This document shows, one piece after another, positions 54,286-63,119 of a DNA stretch of 64,000 bases. The notes below the pieces were generated by a model, which was not told the origin of the DNA, did not search any database, and saw only the letters and a program-made list of their open reading frames with translations. The position numbers and the translations under genes were made by a program. Location: the NCBI RefSeq assembly GCF_008364625.2, contig NZ_CP126604.1, forward strand, positions 248,001-312,000. Reading direction: 5' to 3'. The stretch's first letter is position 1. Each line of letters starts with the position of its first letter. The stretch comes from Enterobacter dykesii (GTDB taxonomy: Bacteria; Pseudomonadota; Gammaproteobacteria; Enterobacterales; Enterobacteriaceae).

Positions 54286-54774
54286 ATGAAAAAACCTGAC
54301 TGTATTCGGCACTGGCGCGACGTAGAAGGCGCGGATGATTCGACCTATCCCGACAGCGACGAGCTGTTTTCTATCGGTGCCCCGCTGGCGCGCAAGCTTG
54401 GGCTCGGGCGCATTGGTATCCATCACGAGCGTTTACCGCCCGGGCGCAGGACGTCCTATCCGCATGCGGAAAGCGATGAAGAAGAGTTCGTTTATGTGCT
54501 CGAAGGTCATCCAGAAGCGTGGATCAATGGCTATTTATGGAAACTTGAACCGGGCGACAGCGTGGGGTTTCCTGCCGGAACCGGTATTTGCCACACCTTT
54601 ATCAACAACACGGACGAAGAGGTGCGGTTACTGGTCGTTGGCGAGGCCAACAAGAAGCACAACCGCATCTACTATCCTCTTAACCCCGTGTATGCCGCTA
54701 CCCGTGAGGATCGCTGGGTAGACCACCCGCCCCAGTTTTTTGGACCGCATGATGGAAAACCTGGGAAAAAATAA
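54286..54774 (+). CDS. Single-domain cupin protein of unknown function
   Basis: A 162-aa soluble protein with one cupin barrel. Cupin motif 1 is LPPGRRTSYPHAESDEEEFVYVLEG, shortened to the ligand pattern H..E..E, with few histidines; motif 2 is GDSVGFPAGTGICHTFIN. It resembles the uncharacterised cupins of the COG3837 type. E. coli has yjbL/yjbM here, so it is an accessory replacement. It is a single gene between zur (divergent) and the TraF-like gene. A weak TATACC -10 lies near 54252. Substrate and role unknown. Confidence 0.8.
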   Translation: MKKPDCIRHWRDVEGADDSTYPDSDELFSIGAPLARKLGLGRIGIHHERLPPGRRTSYPHAESDEEEFVYVLEGHPEAWINGYLWKLEPGDSVGFPAGTGICHTFINNTDEEVRLLVVGEANKKHNRIYYPLNPVYAATREDRWVDHPPQFFGPHDGKPGKK

Positions 54775-54946
54775 TTTCCTCTTCTATAAATATTGAGGGC
54801 CGTCACAAAATATAACAGGCCGTAAGGGAGTTTTACTTAGGGATAGAAATAGCGGGTCTTTTACTACTTATTCACAGCAATAGTTCGTTCCTGTTTGGGT
54901 GATAACAGACAGGGGTTATTTCATAACAGACTATAACGGGCATACT
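54775..54946 (+). promoter_or_regulatory. Leader region of the TraF-like gene
   Basis: A 172-bp A+T-rich gap. No clear terminator for the cupin gene and no confident promoter; a GTG-initiated frame from 54899 continues in phase with the TraF-like gene and may be an alternative start. Confidence 0.3.
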
Positions 54947-56257
54947 GTGAAAAAATATTTTAAATTTTCGGTGGTGAGTATCGCTGTTTCCTTGTTTATG
55001 GCAAATCAGGCGGGAGCAGCCAATACCTGGACAGAATCACGGAGTGACGCTATGGGTGGTACCGGCGTTGCGGCTGGGAGCTATGGTAGCGGGGCGTTAA
55101 TCAACCCCGCGTTGCTGGCAAAGGCAAAACCGGACGATGATGTGACGGTCATTTTGCCGGCCGTTGGTGTCCAGGTGACGGATGAGGACAATCTTCAGGA
55201 TGAGATTGATACCATCAACGACAAAATCAATCATTATAAGGATGTGGTTGATAACCTTACGCCAATTCAGGTCATCACCAATCCGTTAGGTTCCATTAAT
55301 CAATTCCAGGGCGCGGCCAAAGATCTGGCCGATGAGCTGGACTATCTCAAGGGCAAAACCGCACGCGCGACGGCAGGCGCTGGGCTTGCCGTGAGTATTC
55401 CTAACGATGTGCTTTCCGTGGCCTTTATGGCGAAAGGGTACGCTCATGGCCGGGTGAGTTCGTCTATCGATCAGCAAGATATTGATTATCTGCGCGGTAT
55501 TCAACGAAGCAATGTGGTGGCTGCCGGTGTTGCCCTGGACGCTGCGCTGAACGGCACGGATCAGATCACTAAAAACCTCAACTCAACGGCGTCTGGCCGT
55601 GCGGCGATTGTGTCCGACTACGGCGTTGCCGTTGCCCGTCAGTTTGACCTTGGCGGCGTCCCGGTTTCCGTAGGGGTTACGCCAAAGCTGCAAAAAACCT
55701 GGGTCTATAACTACACCACGTCAATCTACGATTACGACAGTAACAAGTGGAACGACAGCCGCTACCGCACGGACGACACGGGCTTTAACGTCGATGCCGG
55801 TATTGCGGCTGATTTCGGCGAGAACTGGACGGTCGGCGTGAGCGGCCAAAACCTGATGTCGCGCGACATCGACACCAAAGATATTCGTATCCGCAACGGC
55901 CGTACGGGGGAAGTGGTGAGCTATAAAGACACCTATCAGATCCGTCCGCTGGTAACCGCCGGTGCCGCCTGGCATAACGACCTGGTGACGCTGACCGCCG
56001 ATGGCGATCTGACGGAAACCAAAGGCTTCAAGAGCGAAGATACGTCGCAGTACGTGGGCGTCGGTGCCGAGGTTACGCCGCTCAGCTGGCTGGCGGTGCG
56101 TGCGGGTTATCGCGCGGACGTGAAGGGTAACGACAGCAACGTCTTTACCGGTGGTGTCGGTTTCGCACCGTTCAGCACCGTTCATGTTGACCTGATGGGC
56201 CTGTACGGCGAGGACGAAACCTGGGGCGCCGGGGCTCAGCTGAGCATGACGTTCTAA
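54947..56257 (+). CDS. TraF-like (TraF_2 family) exported outer-membrane barrel protein
   Basis: A 436-aa protein starting MKKYFKFSVVSIAVSLFMANQAGA, shown in parts: a basic start, a hydrophobic core (about residues 7-19) and a cleavage site near AGA-AN. The body looks like a FadL-type outer-membrane barrel: RSDAMGGTGVAAGSYGSGAL near the N-terminus, a charged helical insert (about 85-115) and amphipathic strands ending in SMTF with terminal Phe. Such proteins are often labelled conjugal transfer protein TraF, but no other transfer gene is nearby. Start GTG at 54947; 54899 is possible. Absent from this place in E. coli. Confidence 0.75.
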   Translation: MKKYFKFSVVSIAVSLFMANQAGAANTWTESRSDAMGGTGVAAGSYGSGALINPALLAKAKPDDDVTVILPAVGVQVTDEDNLQDEIDTINDKINHYKDVVDNLTPIQVITNPLGSINQFQGAAKDLADELDYLKGKTARATAGAGLAVSIPNDVLSVAFMAKGYAHGRVSSSIDQQDIDYLRGIQRSNVVAAGVALDAALNGTDQITKNLNSTASGRAAIVSDYGVAVARQFDLGGVPVSVGVTPKLQKTWVYNYTTSIYDYDSNKWNDSRYRTDDTGFNVDAGIAADFGENWTVGVSGQNLMSRDIDTKDIRIRNGRTGEVVSYKDTYQIRPLVTAGAAWHNDLVTLTADGDLTETKGFKSEDTSQYVGVGAEVTPLSWLAVRAGYRADVKGNDSNVFTGGVGFAPFSTVHVDLMGLYGEDETWGAGAQLSMTF

Positions 56258-56262
56258 AGTCC

Positions 56263-56293
56263 GCCGGAGGCGCTGCGCCTCCGGCTTTTCTTT
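56263..56293 (+). terminator. Terminator of the TraF-like gene
   Basis: A perfect 10-bp stem GCCGGAGGCG/CGCCTCCGGC with a three-base loop followed by TTTTCTTT. Confidence 0.92.
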
Positions 56294-56339
56294 GTGCTAT
56301 AGTAGCGCCCCTTTTCCACCAGATGCTTAAAACTTCGCC

Positions 56340-57335
56340 ATGTCGTCAGAATTACAGACCGCTTTCCCTGCACACCGTTTCTCCATTGCGCCGATGCTCG
56401 ACTGGACGGACAGACACTGCCGCTACTTCCTGCGCCAGCTCTCCCGCCATACGCTGCTGTACACCGAAATGGTGACCACGGGCGCAATCATCCACGGGAA
56501 GGGAGACTACCTGGCCTATAGCGAAGAAGAGCATCCGGTTGCCCTGCAGCTGGGCGGCAGCGATCCGGCCGCGCTGGCGCAGTGCGCGAAGCTGGCAGAA
56601 GCGCGCGGCTACGACGAGATCAACCTTAACGTTGGCTGCCCGTCCGACCGCGTGCAAAACGGCATGTTTGGCGCCTGTCTGATGGGGAATGCGCAACTGG
56701 TGGCGGACTGTATCAAGGCGATGCGCGATGTGGTCTCCATTCCGGTCACGGTCAAAACCCGTATCGGCATTGACGACCAGGACAGCTACGAGTTCCTGTG
56801 CGACTTTATCAGCACGGTATCCGGGAAAGGCGAATGCGAGATGTTTATCATCCACGCGCGAAAAGCCTGGCTCTCCGGCCTCAGCCCGAAAGAGAACCGT
56901 GAGATCCCGCCGCTGGACTATCCGCGCGTGTATCAACTGAAGCGTGACTTCCCGCACCTGACGATGTCCATCAACGGTGGCATCAAGTCGCTGGAAGAGG
57001 CCAAAGCGCATCTGGAACATATGGATGGCGTGATGGTCGGGCGCGAGGCGTATCAGAACCCGGGCATTCTGGCGACGGTCGATCGCGAAATCTTTGGCAT
57101 CGAAGGTGCGGACACCGATCCGGTTGCCGTCGTGCGTGCGATGTACCCTTACATTGAGCGCGAGTTGAGCAATGGCACGTATCTCGGCCATATCACACGC
57201 CATATGCTTGGCCTGTTCCAGGGTATTCCGGGCGCGCGCCAGTGGCGCCGCTACCTGAGCGAGAATGCGCATAAAGCCGGAGCCGATATTGAGGTGCTGG
57301 AACATGCGCTGCGACTGGTGGCAGACAAGCGATAA
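56340..57335 (+). CDS. dusA: tRNA-dihydrouridine synthase A
   Basis: FMN enzyme that reduces uridines 20 and 20a in the tRNA D-loop. 331 aa. FMN-barrel start [17 protein letters not shown], catalytic cysteine in [12 protein letters not shown] (about residue 100), the [14 protein letters not shown] segment typical of DusA, and GGIKSLEEA with [10 protein letters not shown]. Start at the ATG at 56340. Single gene with its own terminator. Confidence 0.97.
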   Translation: MSSELQTAFPAHRFSIAPMLDWTDRHCRYFLRQLSRHTLLYTEMVTTGAIIHGKGDYLAYSEEEHPVALQLGGSDPAALAQCAKLAEARGYDEINLNVGCPSDRVQNGMFGACLMGNAQLVADCIKAMRDVVSIPVTVKTRIGIDDQDSYEFLCDFISTVSGKGECEMFIIHARKAWLSGLSPKENREIPPLDYPRVYQLKRDFPHLTMSINGGIKSLEEAKAHLEHMDGVMVGREAYQNPGILATVDREIFGIEGADTDPVAVVRAMYPYIERELSNGTYLGHITRHMLGLFQGIPGARQWRRYLSENAHKAGADIEVLEHALRLVADKR

Positions 57336-57362
57336 CTTTCGCTAAAAGTTCGTCAAATTCAC

Positions 57363-57394
57363 CACGCCCTGCGAACGTTCGCGGGGCGTTTTGC
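57363..57394 (+). terminator. dusA terminator
   Basis: ACGCCCTGCGAA/TTCGCGGGGCGT stem (one G-T pair) followed by TTTGCTTT. Confidence 0.8.
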
Positions 57395-57416
57395 TTTAAT
57401 AACAACAGGTTAATGC

Positions 57417-57432
57417 TGGCATGATTCTTGTA
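57417..57432 (+). promoter_or_regulatory. Sigma-54 promoter of pspG
   Basis: TGGCATGATTCTTGTA fits the -24/-12 pattern TGGCAC-N5-TTGCA with the GG and TTG kept, 40 bases before pspG. E. coli pspG is sigma-54/PspF-dependent. Confidence 0.85.
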
Positions 57433-57471
57433 ATGCTTACTGCATTACTCGGGAACTCGTGGGAGAGCACC

Positions 57472-57714
57472 ATGCTGGAACTACTTTTTGTGATTGGCTT
57501 TTTTGTCATGCTGTTAGCGACAGGCGTTTCGCTGCTCGGCATTCTGGCGGCTATCGTGGTGGCGACGGTGGTCATGTTTATTGGCGGACTGTTTGCGCTG
57601 ACGATCAAACTGCTGCCGTGGCTACTGCTGGCCATTGCGGTCGTGTGGGTGATTCGGGCGATAAAAGCGCCAAAAGTGCCCAGTTATCAGCGCAATAACC
57701 GCTTCCGTTACTAA
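57472..57714 (+). CDS. pspG: Phage shock protein G
   Basis: An 80-aa inner-membrane protein of the Psp envelope-stress response, with two or three hydrophobic segments (about residues 3-22, 24-42 and 46-62) and a basic C-terminus (IRAIKAPKVPSYQRNN). Start at the ATG at 57472 after GGGAGAG, matching the E. coli N-terminus MLELLFVIGFFVML; the longer in-frame reading begins inside the sigma-54 promoter. Confidence 0.95.
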   Translation: MLELLFVIGFFVMLLATGVSLLGILAAIVVATVVMFIGGLFALTIKLLPWLLLAIAVVWVIRAIKAPKVPSYQRNNRFRY

Positions 57715-57861
57715 TGTATTGAGGGGTTCGTCACATACTTGTAACTTTTCCGGCGGCATGGCTTAGAACAGAATAGGATTTAGTTATCGAATCTGTCACT
57801 ATGACTGCCGTTAAAGAATTCATCGAGCTGTACCCTACATACAGCCGAACTAAAAAAAGAA

Positions 57862-57893
57862 AGGGCTTCCCGCGGGAAGCCCAATTTCTTTTT
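57862..57893. terminator. qor terminator (bidirectional)
   Basis: A perfect palindrome GGGCTTCCC/GGGAAGCCC with a 2-base centre; on the minus strand it is followed by TTTCTTTTTTT, on the plus strand by AATTTCTTTTT. Confidence 0.85.
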
Positions 57894-57898
57894 GGGAC

Positions 57899-58882
57899 TC
57901 AGGGAATCAACAAGCTCGACCCCTGCGTCGCCCGGCTCTCCAGCACTTCATGCGCGCGCTGCGCATCGGTCAGCGCGAATTTTTGCGCATCTGACACCTC
58001 CACTTTGATGACCCCGCTGGCGATCAGCGAGAACAGCTCGTTGCTGGCTTCCTCAAGTTCTTCCCGGTTGGTGATGTATCCTTGCAGGGAAGGGCGAGTC
58101 ACATACAGCGAACCTTTCTGATTCAGAATACCGAGGTTAACGCCGGTTACCGCGCCTGACGAATTGCCGAAGCTGACCATCAGACCTCGGCGCTGCAGAC
58201 AGTCCAGCGACGCTTCCCACGTGTCTTTCCCCACCGAGTCATACACCACGCGCACTTTTTTGCCGCTGGTGATCTCCTTCAGCCGCTCAACAATGCTTTC
58301 TTCACGATAGTTAATCACCTGCCAGGCGCCCGCCTGCAGCGCGCGCTGCGCTTTTTGTGCATTTCCGACGGTGCCGATCAGCTTCGCGCCCAGTGCCTTT
58401 GCCCACTGACAGGCGATGAGCCCGACGCCACCCGCTGCGGCATGGAACAGGAACTGCTCGTCGGGCTTAATTTCATAGGTTTTGCGCAGCAGGTAGTAAA
58501 CCGTCAGACCTTTCAGGAACGAGGCCGCCGCCTGCTCAAAGGAGATAGCGTTAGGCAGCAGGGCGGCTTTATCCGCCGGAACGTTGTGAACGGAGCTGTA
58601 AGCGCCCAGCGCGGACTGCGCATACACCACGCGGTCGCCCTCTTTAATATGCTTAACCGCGCTGCCCACTTTGACGACGACACCGGCCGCCTCAGTGCCC
58701 AGGCCGCTCGGCATTGACGGCGGCGGGTAGAGACCGCCGCGAATATAGGTGTCGATGTAGTTTATGCCTATGGCTTTGTTTTCAACCTGCACTTCGTTTT
58801 CGCCAGGCGCGGTGGGGGTAAACTCCACCGCTTTGAGTACGTCTGGCCCACCGTGTTTCTGGAATTCAATGCGCGTTGCCAT
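57899..58882 (-). CDS. qor: NADPH:quinone reductase (zeta-crystallin family)
   Basis: Cytoplasmic zinc-free medium-chain dehydrogenase/reductase that reduces quinones with NADPH. 327 aa (E. coli Qor 327). IDTYIRGGLYPPPSMPSGLGTE, shown in part, is the N-terminal signature; the NADPH-binding motif is HAAAGGVGLIACQWA (about residues 147-161). Divergent from dnaB, as in E. coli. Confidence 0.96.
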   Translation of the reverse strand: MATRIEFQKHGGPDVLKAVEFTPTAPGENEVQVENKAIGINYIDTYIRGGLYPPPSMPSGLGTEAAGVVVKVGSAVKHIKEGDRVVYAQSALGAYSSVHNVPADKAALLPNAISFEQAAASFLKGLTVYYLLRKTYEIKPDEQFLFHAAAGGVGLIACQWAKALGAKLIGTVGNAQKAQRALQAGAWQVINYREESIVERLKEITSGKKVRVVYDSVGKDTWEASLDCLQRRGLMVSFGNSSGAVTGVNLGILNQKGSLYVTRPSLQGYITNREELEEASNELFSLIASGVIKVEVSDAQKFALTDAQRAHEVLESRATQGSSLLIP

Positions 58883-58948
58883 GCTCCCTCCGTAAGAAAA
58901 ATATGGTAATCTTTCGACCCACTCTTTATCTCGGTAACTCCATTCACT

Positions 58949-60361
58949 ATGGCAGGAAACAAACCCTTCAACAAACAGACTGAACCTCGCGAGCGTGATT
59001 TCCAGGTCGCAGGGTTAAAGGTCCCGCCGCACTCGATTGAAGCGGAACAGTCGGTGTTGGGCGGTTTAATGCTGGATAACGAACGCTGGGACGACGTCGC
59101 CGAGCGCGTCGTCGCGGAAGATTTCTACACCCGCCCGCACCGCCACATCTTTACTGAAATGGCGCGTCTGCAGGAATCGGGCAGCCCGATCGACCTGATC
59201 ACGCTCGCGGAATCGCTGGAGCGTCTTGGTCAGCTCGACAGCTGCGGCGGGTTTGCCTATCTGGCGGAACTGTCAAAAAACACGCCTAGTGCGGCGAACA
59301 TCAGCGCGTATGCCGATATCGTGCGCGAACGTGCCGTCGTCCGCGAGATGATCTCGGTGGCGAACGAGATCGCCGAGGCCGGTTTTGATCCGCAGGGGCG
59401 TACCAGTGAAGATCTGCTCGACCTTGCTGAATCCCGCGTCTTTAAAATCGCCGAAAGCCGCGCCAATAAAGACGAAGGTCCAAAAAACATCGCCGATGTG
59501 CTCGATGCCACCGTGGCCCGTATCGAACAGTTGTTCCAGCAGCCGCACGATGGCGTCACCGGTGTGAACACCGGCTATGACGATTTGAATAAGAAAACCG
59601 CTGGCCTGCAGCCGTCGGATTTGATTATCGTCGCCGCGCGTCCGTCGATGGGTAAAACTACTTTTGCGATGAACCTCGTCGAAAACGCGGCGATGTTGCA
59701 GGATAAGCCGGTGCTGATCTTCAGTCTTGAGATGCCCTCCGAGCAGATTATGATGCGTTCTCTGGCGTCGCTGTCGCGCGTGGATCAGACCCGCATTCGT
59801 ACCGGCCAGCTCGATGATGAAGACTGGGCGCGCATCTCCGGCACTATGGGTATTCTGCTGGAAAAACGTAACATCTATATCGATGACTCCTCCGGCCTGA
59901 CGCCGACGGAAGTGCGCTCCCGCGCGCGCCGTATTGCCCGTGAACACGGCGGCATCGGCCTCATCATGATCGACTACCTTCAGCTGATGCGCGTTCCGTC
60001 GCTTTCCGACAACCGTACGCTGGAAATCGCGGAGATTTCCCGCTCGCTCAAGGCGTTAGCCAAAGAGCTGCACGTACCGGTAGTCGCGCTGTCGCAGCTG
60101 AACCGCTCCCTGGAACAACGCGCCGACAAGCGCCCGGTCAACTCTGACCTGCGTGAGTCCGGCTCCATCGAGCAGGATGCCGACTTAATCATGTTCATCT
60201 ACCGTGATGAGGTTTATCACGAGAACAGCGACCTGAAAGGGATCGCCGAAATTATTATTGGTAAACAACGTAACGGCCCAATCGGGACGGTGCGTCTGAC
60301 CTTTAACGGACAGTGGTCGCGTTTCGACAACTATGCCGGTCCTCAATATGATGATGAGTAA
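58949..60361 (+). CDS. dnaB: Replicative DNA helicase DnaB
   Basis: Hexameric 5'-3' helicase of the replication fork. 470 aa (E. coli 471). N-terminal domain PPHSIEAEQSVLGGLML, linker helix, RecA-like motor with Walker A ARPSMGKTT (about residues 230-238), Walker B GLIMIDYLQLM, and the arginine-finger region RDEVYHENSDLKG. No intein or insertion. Sixteen bases before alr, probably co-transcribed. Confidence 0.98.
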   Translation: MAGNKPFNKQTEPRERDFQVAGLKVPPHSIEAEQSVLGGLMLDNERWDDVAERVVAEDFYTRPHRHIFTEMARLQESGSPIDLITLAESLERLGQLDSCGGFAYLAELSKNTPSAANISAYADIVRERAVVREMISVANEIAEAGFDPQGRTSEDLLDLAESRVFKIAESRANKDEGPKNIADVLDATVARIEQLFQQPHDGVTGVNTGYDDLNKKTAGLQPSDLIIVAARPSMGKTTFAMNLVENAAMLQDKPVLIFSLEMPSEQIMMRSLASLSRVDQTRIRTGQLDDEDWARISGTMGILLEKRNIYIDDSSGLTPTEVRSRARRIAREHGGIGLIMIDYLQLMRVPSLSDNRTLEIAEISRSLKALAKELHVPVVALSQLNRSLEQRADKRPVNSDLRESGSIEQDADLIMFIYRDEVYHENSDLKGIAEIIIGKQRNGPIGTVRLTFNGQWSRFDNYAGPQYDDE

Positions 60362-60377
60362 TTTCTAAGGAATTCAA

Positions 60378-61457
60378 ATGCAAGCGGCAACTGTTGTTAT
60401 TAACCGCCGCGCTCTGCGACACAACCTGCAACGTCTGCGTGAACTGGCGCCCGCCAGCAAGCTCGTTGCAGTCGTGAAAGCGAACGCTTACGGACACGGT
60501 CTTCTGGAGACCGCGCGAACGCTCCCCGATGCCGACGCCTTTGGCGTCGCCCGTCTTGAAGAAGCCCTCCGCCTGCGCGCGGGCGGCATTACCCAACCCA
60601 TTCTGCTCCTCGAAGGCTTTTTCGAAGCCAGCGATCTGCCGACCATTGCTGACCAGCATCTGCATACCGCGGTACATAACGAAGAACAGCTCGCCGCACT
60701 CGAAACCGCCGAACTGAGCGAGCCGGTGACCGTCTGGATGAAGCTCGACACGGGCATGCACCGTCTGGGCGTGCGTCCGGAAAGCGCGGAAGCGTTTTAT
60801 CAGCGTTTATGCCGGTGCAAAAACGTGCGCCAGCCGGTGAATATTGTCAGCCACTTCGCCCGCGCCGATGAGCCCGAGTGCGGTGCGACCGAGCGCCAGC
60901 TGGATATCTTTAACACCTTCTGCGAAGGCAAGCCGGGGATGCGCTCGATTGCGGCATCCGGCGGGATTCTGCTGTGGCCGCAGTCGCATTTCGACTGGGC
61001 GCGACCGGGCATCATTCTCTACGGCGTGTCGCCGCTGGAGAATAAGCCCTGGGGGCCGGACTTTGGCTTCCAGCCGGTCATGTCGCTGGTCTCTAACCTG
61101 ATTGCCGTGCGTGACCATAAAGCGGGCGAGCCGGTGGGCTACGGCGGTACCTGGACCAGCGAGCGTGACACCCGTCTCGGCGTAGTGGCGATGGGCTATG
61201 GTGACGGCTATCCGCGCGCCGCGCCGTCGGGCACGCCGGTGCTGGTCAACGGTCGCGAGGTGAAGATTGTTGGCCGCGTGGCAATGGACATGATTTGTGT
61301 CGATCTGGGGCCTGAAGCCCAGGATAAGCCCGGTGACGATGTGGTGATGTGGGGCGAAGGGCTGCCCGTCGAACGTATTGCTGAAATTACGAAAGTGAGT
61401 GCTTACGAACTTATCACGCGCCTGACGTCAAGGGTGGCGATGAAGTACATCGACTAA
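60378..61457 (+). CDS. alr: Alanine racemase, biosynthetic
   Basis: PLP enzyme making D-alanine for peptidoglycan. 359 aa, the E. coli Alr length. PLP lysine is Lys34 in [10 protein letters not shown]; the second catalytic residue, Tyr, lies in [12 protein letters not shown] / the region around residue 255; [12 protein letters not shown] is the C-terminal signature. ATG preceded by AAGGAA. In E. coli tyrB follows directly; here two inserted genes intervene. Confidence 0.97.
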   Translation: MQAATVVINRRALRHNLQRLRELAPASKLVAVVKANAYGHGLLETARTLPDADAFGVARLEEALRLRAGGITQPILLLEGFFEASDLPTIADQHLHTAVHNEEQLAALETAELSEPVTVWMKLDTGMHRLGVRPESAEAFYQRLCRCKNVRQPVNIVSHFARADEPECGATERQLDIFNTFCEGKPGMRSIAASGGILLWPQSHFDWARPGIILYGVSPLENKPWGPDFGFQPVMSLVSNLIAVRDHKAGEPVGYGGTWTSERDTRLGVVAMGYGDGYPRAAPSGTPVLVNGREVKIVGRVAMDMICVDLGPEAQDKPGDDVVMWGEGLPVERIAEITKVSAYELITRLTSRVAMKYID

Positions 61458-61479
61458 CATTTTATTCCAGGGAAGGATA

Positions 61480-62037
61480 ATGTCCCCTTCAGAAATCGCT
61501 GCTTGTCTGGCCTATGCGCTCTCCGTCTGGCTGGCCGCCAGAAATAACATCCATACGTGGTGGATTGGCATCATAGGCAGCGGGCTTTATGCCTGGGTCT
61601 TTTATTCTGTGCAGCTTTATGCTGACGTTACGCTTCAATTCTTCTTCATTATCACGAGCATAACCGGTTGGATGCACTGGCTGAAAGGCAATAGCGGGGA
61701 CGTATTGCCTGTCCGTCGTACCAGACCGGGGCATTTTTTTATTCTCCTGGCCTGTGCCATGAGCGTGGCGGCGGTGTACGGACTGATATTGCATCTCTAC
61801 ACCAACGCCTGGGCTCCCTGGCTGGACTCCATCATTTTGACATTCAGCGTTCTTGCTCAGTTTATGCTGATGGAACGACGTCTGGAAAACTGGTACGTTT
61901 GGATTGCCGTTAACACGCTGGCGGTACCACTGTATGCGATGAGGGACCTGCATCTGACCGCCGGGTTATATCTGCTGTTTTGGTTTAATGCATGGCATGG
62001 ACTGTATCAGTGGCGTAAGGAGATCCGCGCGCAATGA
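61480..62037 (+). CDS. PnuC-like nicotinamide riboside transporter
   Basis: A 185-aa protein with about six or seven membrane helices. WWIGIIGSGLYAWVFYSVQLYADVTLQ-type helices, LYADVTLQFFF and the motif WMHWLKG place it in the PnuC family of facilitators for nicotinamide riboside. It is shorter than E. coli PnuC (239 aa). Strong ribosome binding site GGGAAGGA, 22 bases after alr. The stop overlaps the start of the NadR-like gene, whose kinase would trap the substrate by phosphorylation. PnuC is the family assignment; substrate is inferred from the pairing. Confidence 0.82.
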   Translation: MSPSEIAACLAYALSVWLAARNNIHTWWIGIIGSGLYAWVFYSVQLYADVTLQFFFIITSITGWMHWLKGNSGDVLPVRRTRPGHFFILLACAMSVAAVYGLILHLYTNAWAPWLDSIILTFSVLAQFMLMERRLENWYVWIAVNTLAVPLYAMRDLHLTAGLYLLFWFNAWHGLYQWRKEIRAQ

Positions 62038-63044
62038 AGCTGTATGCCAACGGTCTGGTGGTAGGCAAATTCGCACCATTACATGCGGGCCATGAAGCGC
62101 TTATCAATACGGCACTTGAGCAGTGCGAGACGGTCTGTATCATCAGCTATTCGTCGCCGGAAATACGCGGTTACGAACCTGAAAAGCGGCTTAACTGGTT
62201 AACAACGCGCTTCCCGCAATGTCGCCACCTCGTGCTTTCGCCGCAAGTGTTGGCTTCATATGGCCTTGCGCCACCGCCACCGAATGACGCTGATGACGAT
62301 CTTCACCGGCATTATGTTGCAACGCTATGTGAGGACATTTTGCATTGTCAGCCAGAGGCGGTATTTACTGCCGAAGACTATGGAGACGGGTTTGCCACTG
62401 TCCTGAGCCAGCGTTTCGGACGACCGGTTGCGCACGTGCGTCTCCAGCGTCAACAGGGACCAGAGGCTCCATCGGGAACGCTCATCCGTTCTGATGTTCA
62501 TCGTTATCGCAAGATGATGTCCCCTGAGGTGTATCGCAGCTTTGTTTTCCGTATCTGCTTATTAGGTGGAGAATCGACGGGCAAAAGCACGCTTGCAAAG
62601 GCACTAGCGCAAACGCTAAACGTTCCGTACGTTGCAGAGTATGGTCGTGAACACTGGGAAGAGAAAAACGGCATCCTTGATCTGGAGGATTTGCTGCATA
62701 TTGCCCGCGAGCAAGTGCGTCGGGAAGAATTAGCCTGCGCGGCGCCTTATCTGGTCTGTGATACGTCACCTTTAACGACCCTGTTTTACGCGCTCGATCA
62801 GTTTGGCAGCGCGCCGCAGGCGTTAAAGGAGTTAGCCGAACGCGACTATTCTCTGGTCGTACTCTGCGGGGATGAATTTCCGTTTGTACAGGATGGCACC
62901 CGACAGGGGGAGGCGTTTCGCCACCGACAGCAAGCGTGGTATGAAGCGGAGCTGTCGGCACGAAATATTCCTTTTCTGCGCGTGCAGGGCTCACTGCCTG
63001 AGCGAATCGATTGCATTTGCCGATATATCGAGTGTCTGGCCTGA
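62034..63044 (+). CDS. NadR-like bifunctional NMN adenylyltransferase / nicotinamide riboside kinase, without HTH domain
   Basis: A 336-aa protein of two domains. Residues 1-165 are a nucleotidyltransferase with GKFAPLHAGH (11-20) and a PSGTLIRSD segment near 146-154; residues 172-336 are a P-loop kinase with Walker A GGESTGKST (178-186) followed by EYGREHW. This is the domain order of NadR, but the E. coli protein (410 aa) begins with a DNA-binding helix-turn-helix that is missing here, so it is probably purely enzymatic, converting nicotinamide riboside to NMN and possibly NAD. The ATG overlaps the pnuC-like stop (ATGA). Confidence 0.85.
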   Translation: MKLYANGLVVGKFAPLHAGHEALINTALEQCETVCIISYSSPEIRGYEPEKRLNWLTTRFPQCRHLVLSPQVLASYGLAPPPPNDADDDLHRHYVATLCEDILHCQPEAVFTAEDYGDGFATVLSQRFGRPVAHVRLQRQQGPEAPSGTLIRSDVHRYRKMMSPEVYRSFVFRICLLGGESTGKSTLAKALAQTLNVPYVAEYGREHWEEKNGILDLEDLLHIAREQVRREELACAAPYLVCDTSPLTTLFYALDQFGSAPQALKELAERDYSLVVLCGDEFPFVQDGTRQGEAFRHRQQAWYEAELSARNIPFLRVQGSLPERIDCICRYIECLA

Positions 63045-63119
63045 TATCGCTCTCGACCTTCACCTGCTTCCGGTTTATTGTTGAAATCCCTGCCTCATCG
63101 AATTCCGGAGAACCATCGC
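63045..63119 (+). promoter_or_regulatory. Short gap before tyrB
   Basis: Seventy-five bases between the NadR-like gene and tyrB. TTCCGGAGAA gives a ribosome binding site; no TyrR box (TGTAAA-N6-TTTACA) is visible. E. coli tyrB is TyrR-repressed from its own promoter. Confidence 0.4.

Noticed and set aside
54947..56257. Part of a conjugation or integrative element
   Set aside because: TraF-type naming suggests conjugation, but there is no relaxase, coupling protein, pilus gene, integrase or attachment repeat nearby, and the flanking genes are core.
57801..58121. A 106-codon plus-strand frame between pspG and qor
   Set aside because: Its first 19 codons look protein-like, but it then runs through the qor terminator palindrome and antisense to the end of qor, and there is no good ribosome binding site. 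A shorter peptide cannot be excluded but is unsupported.
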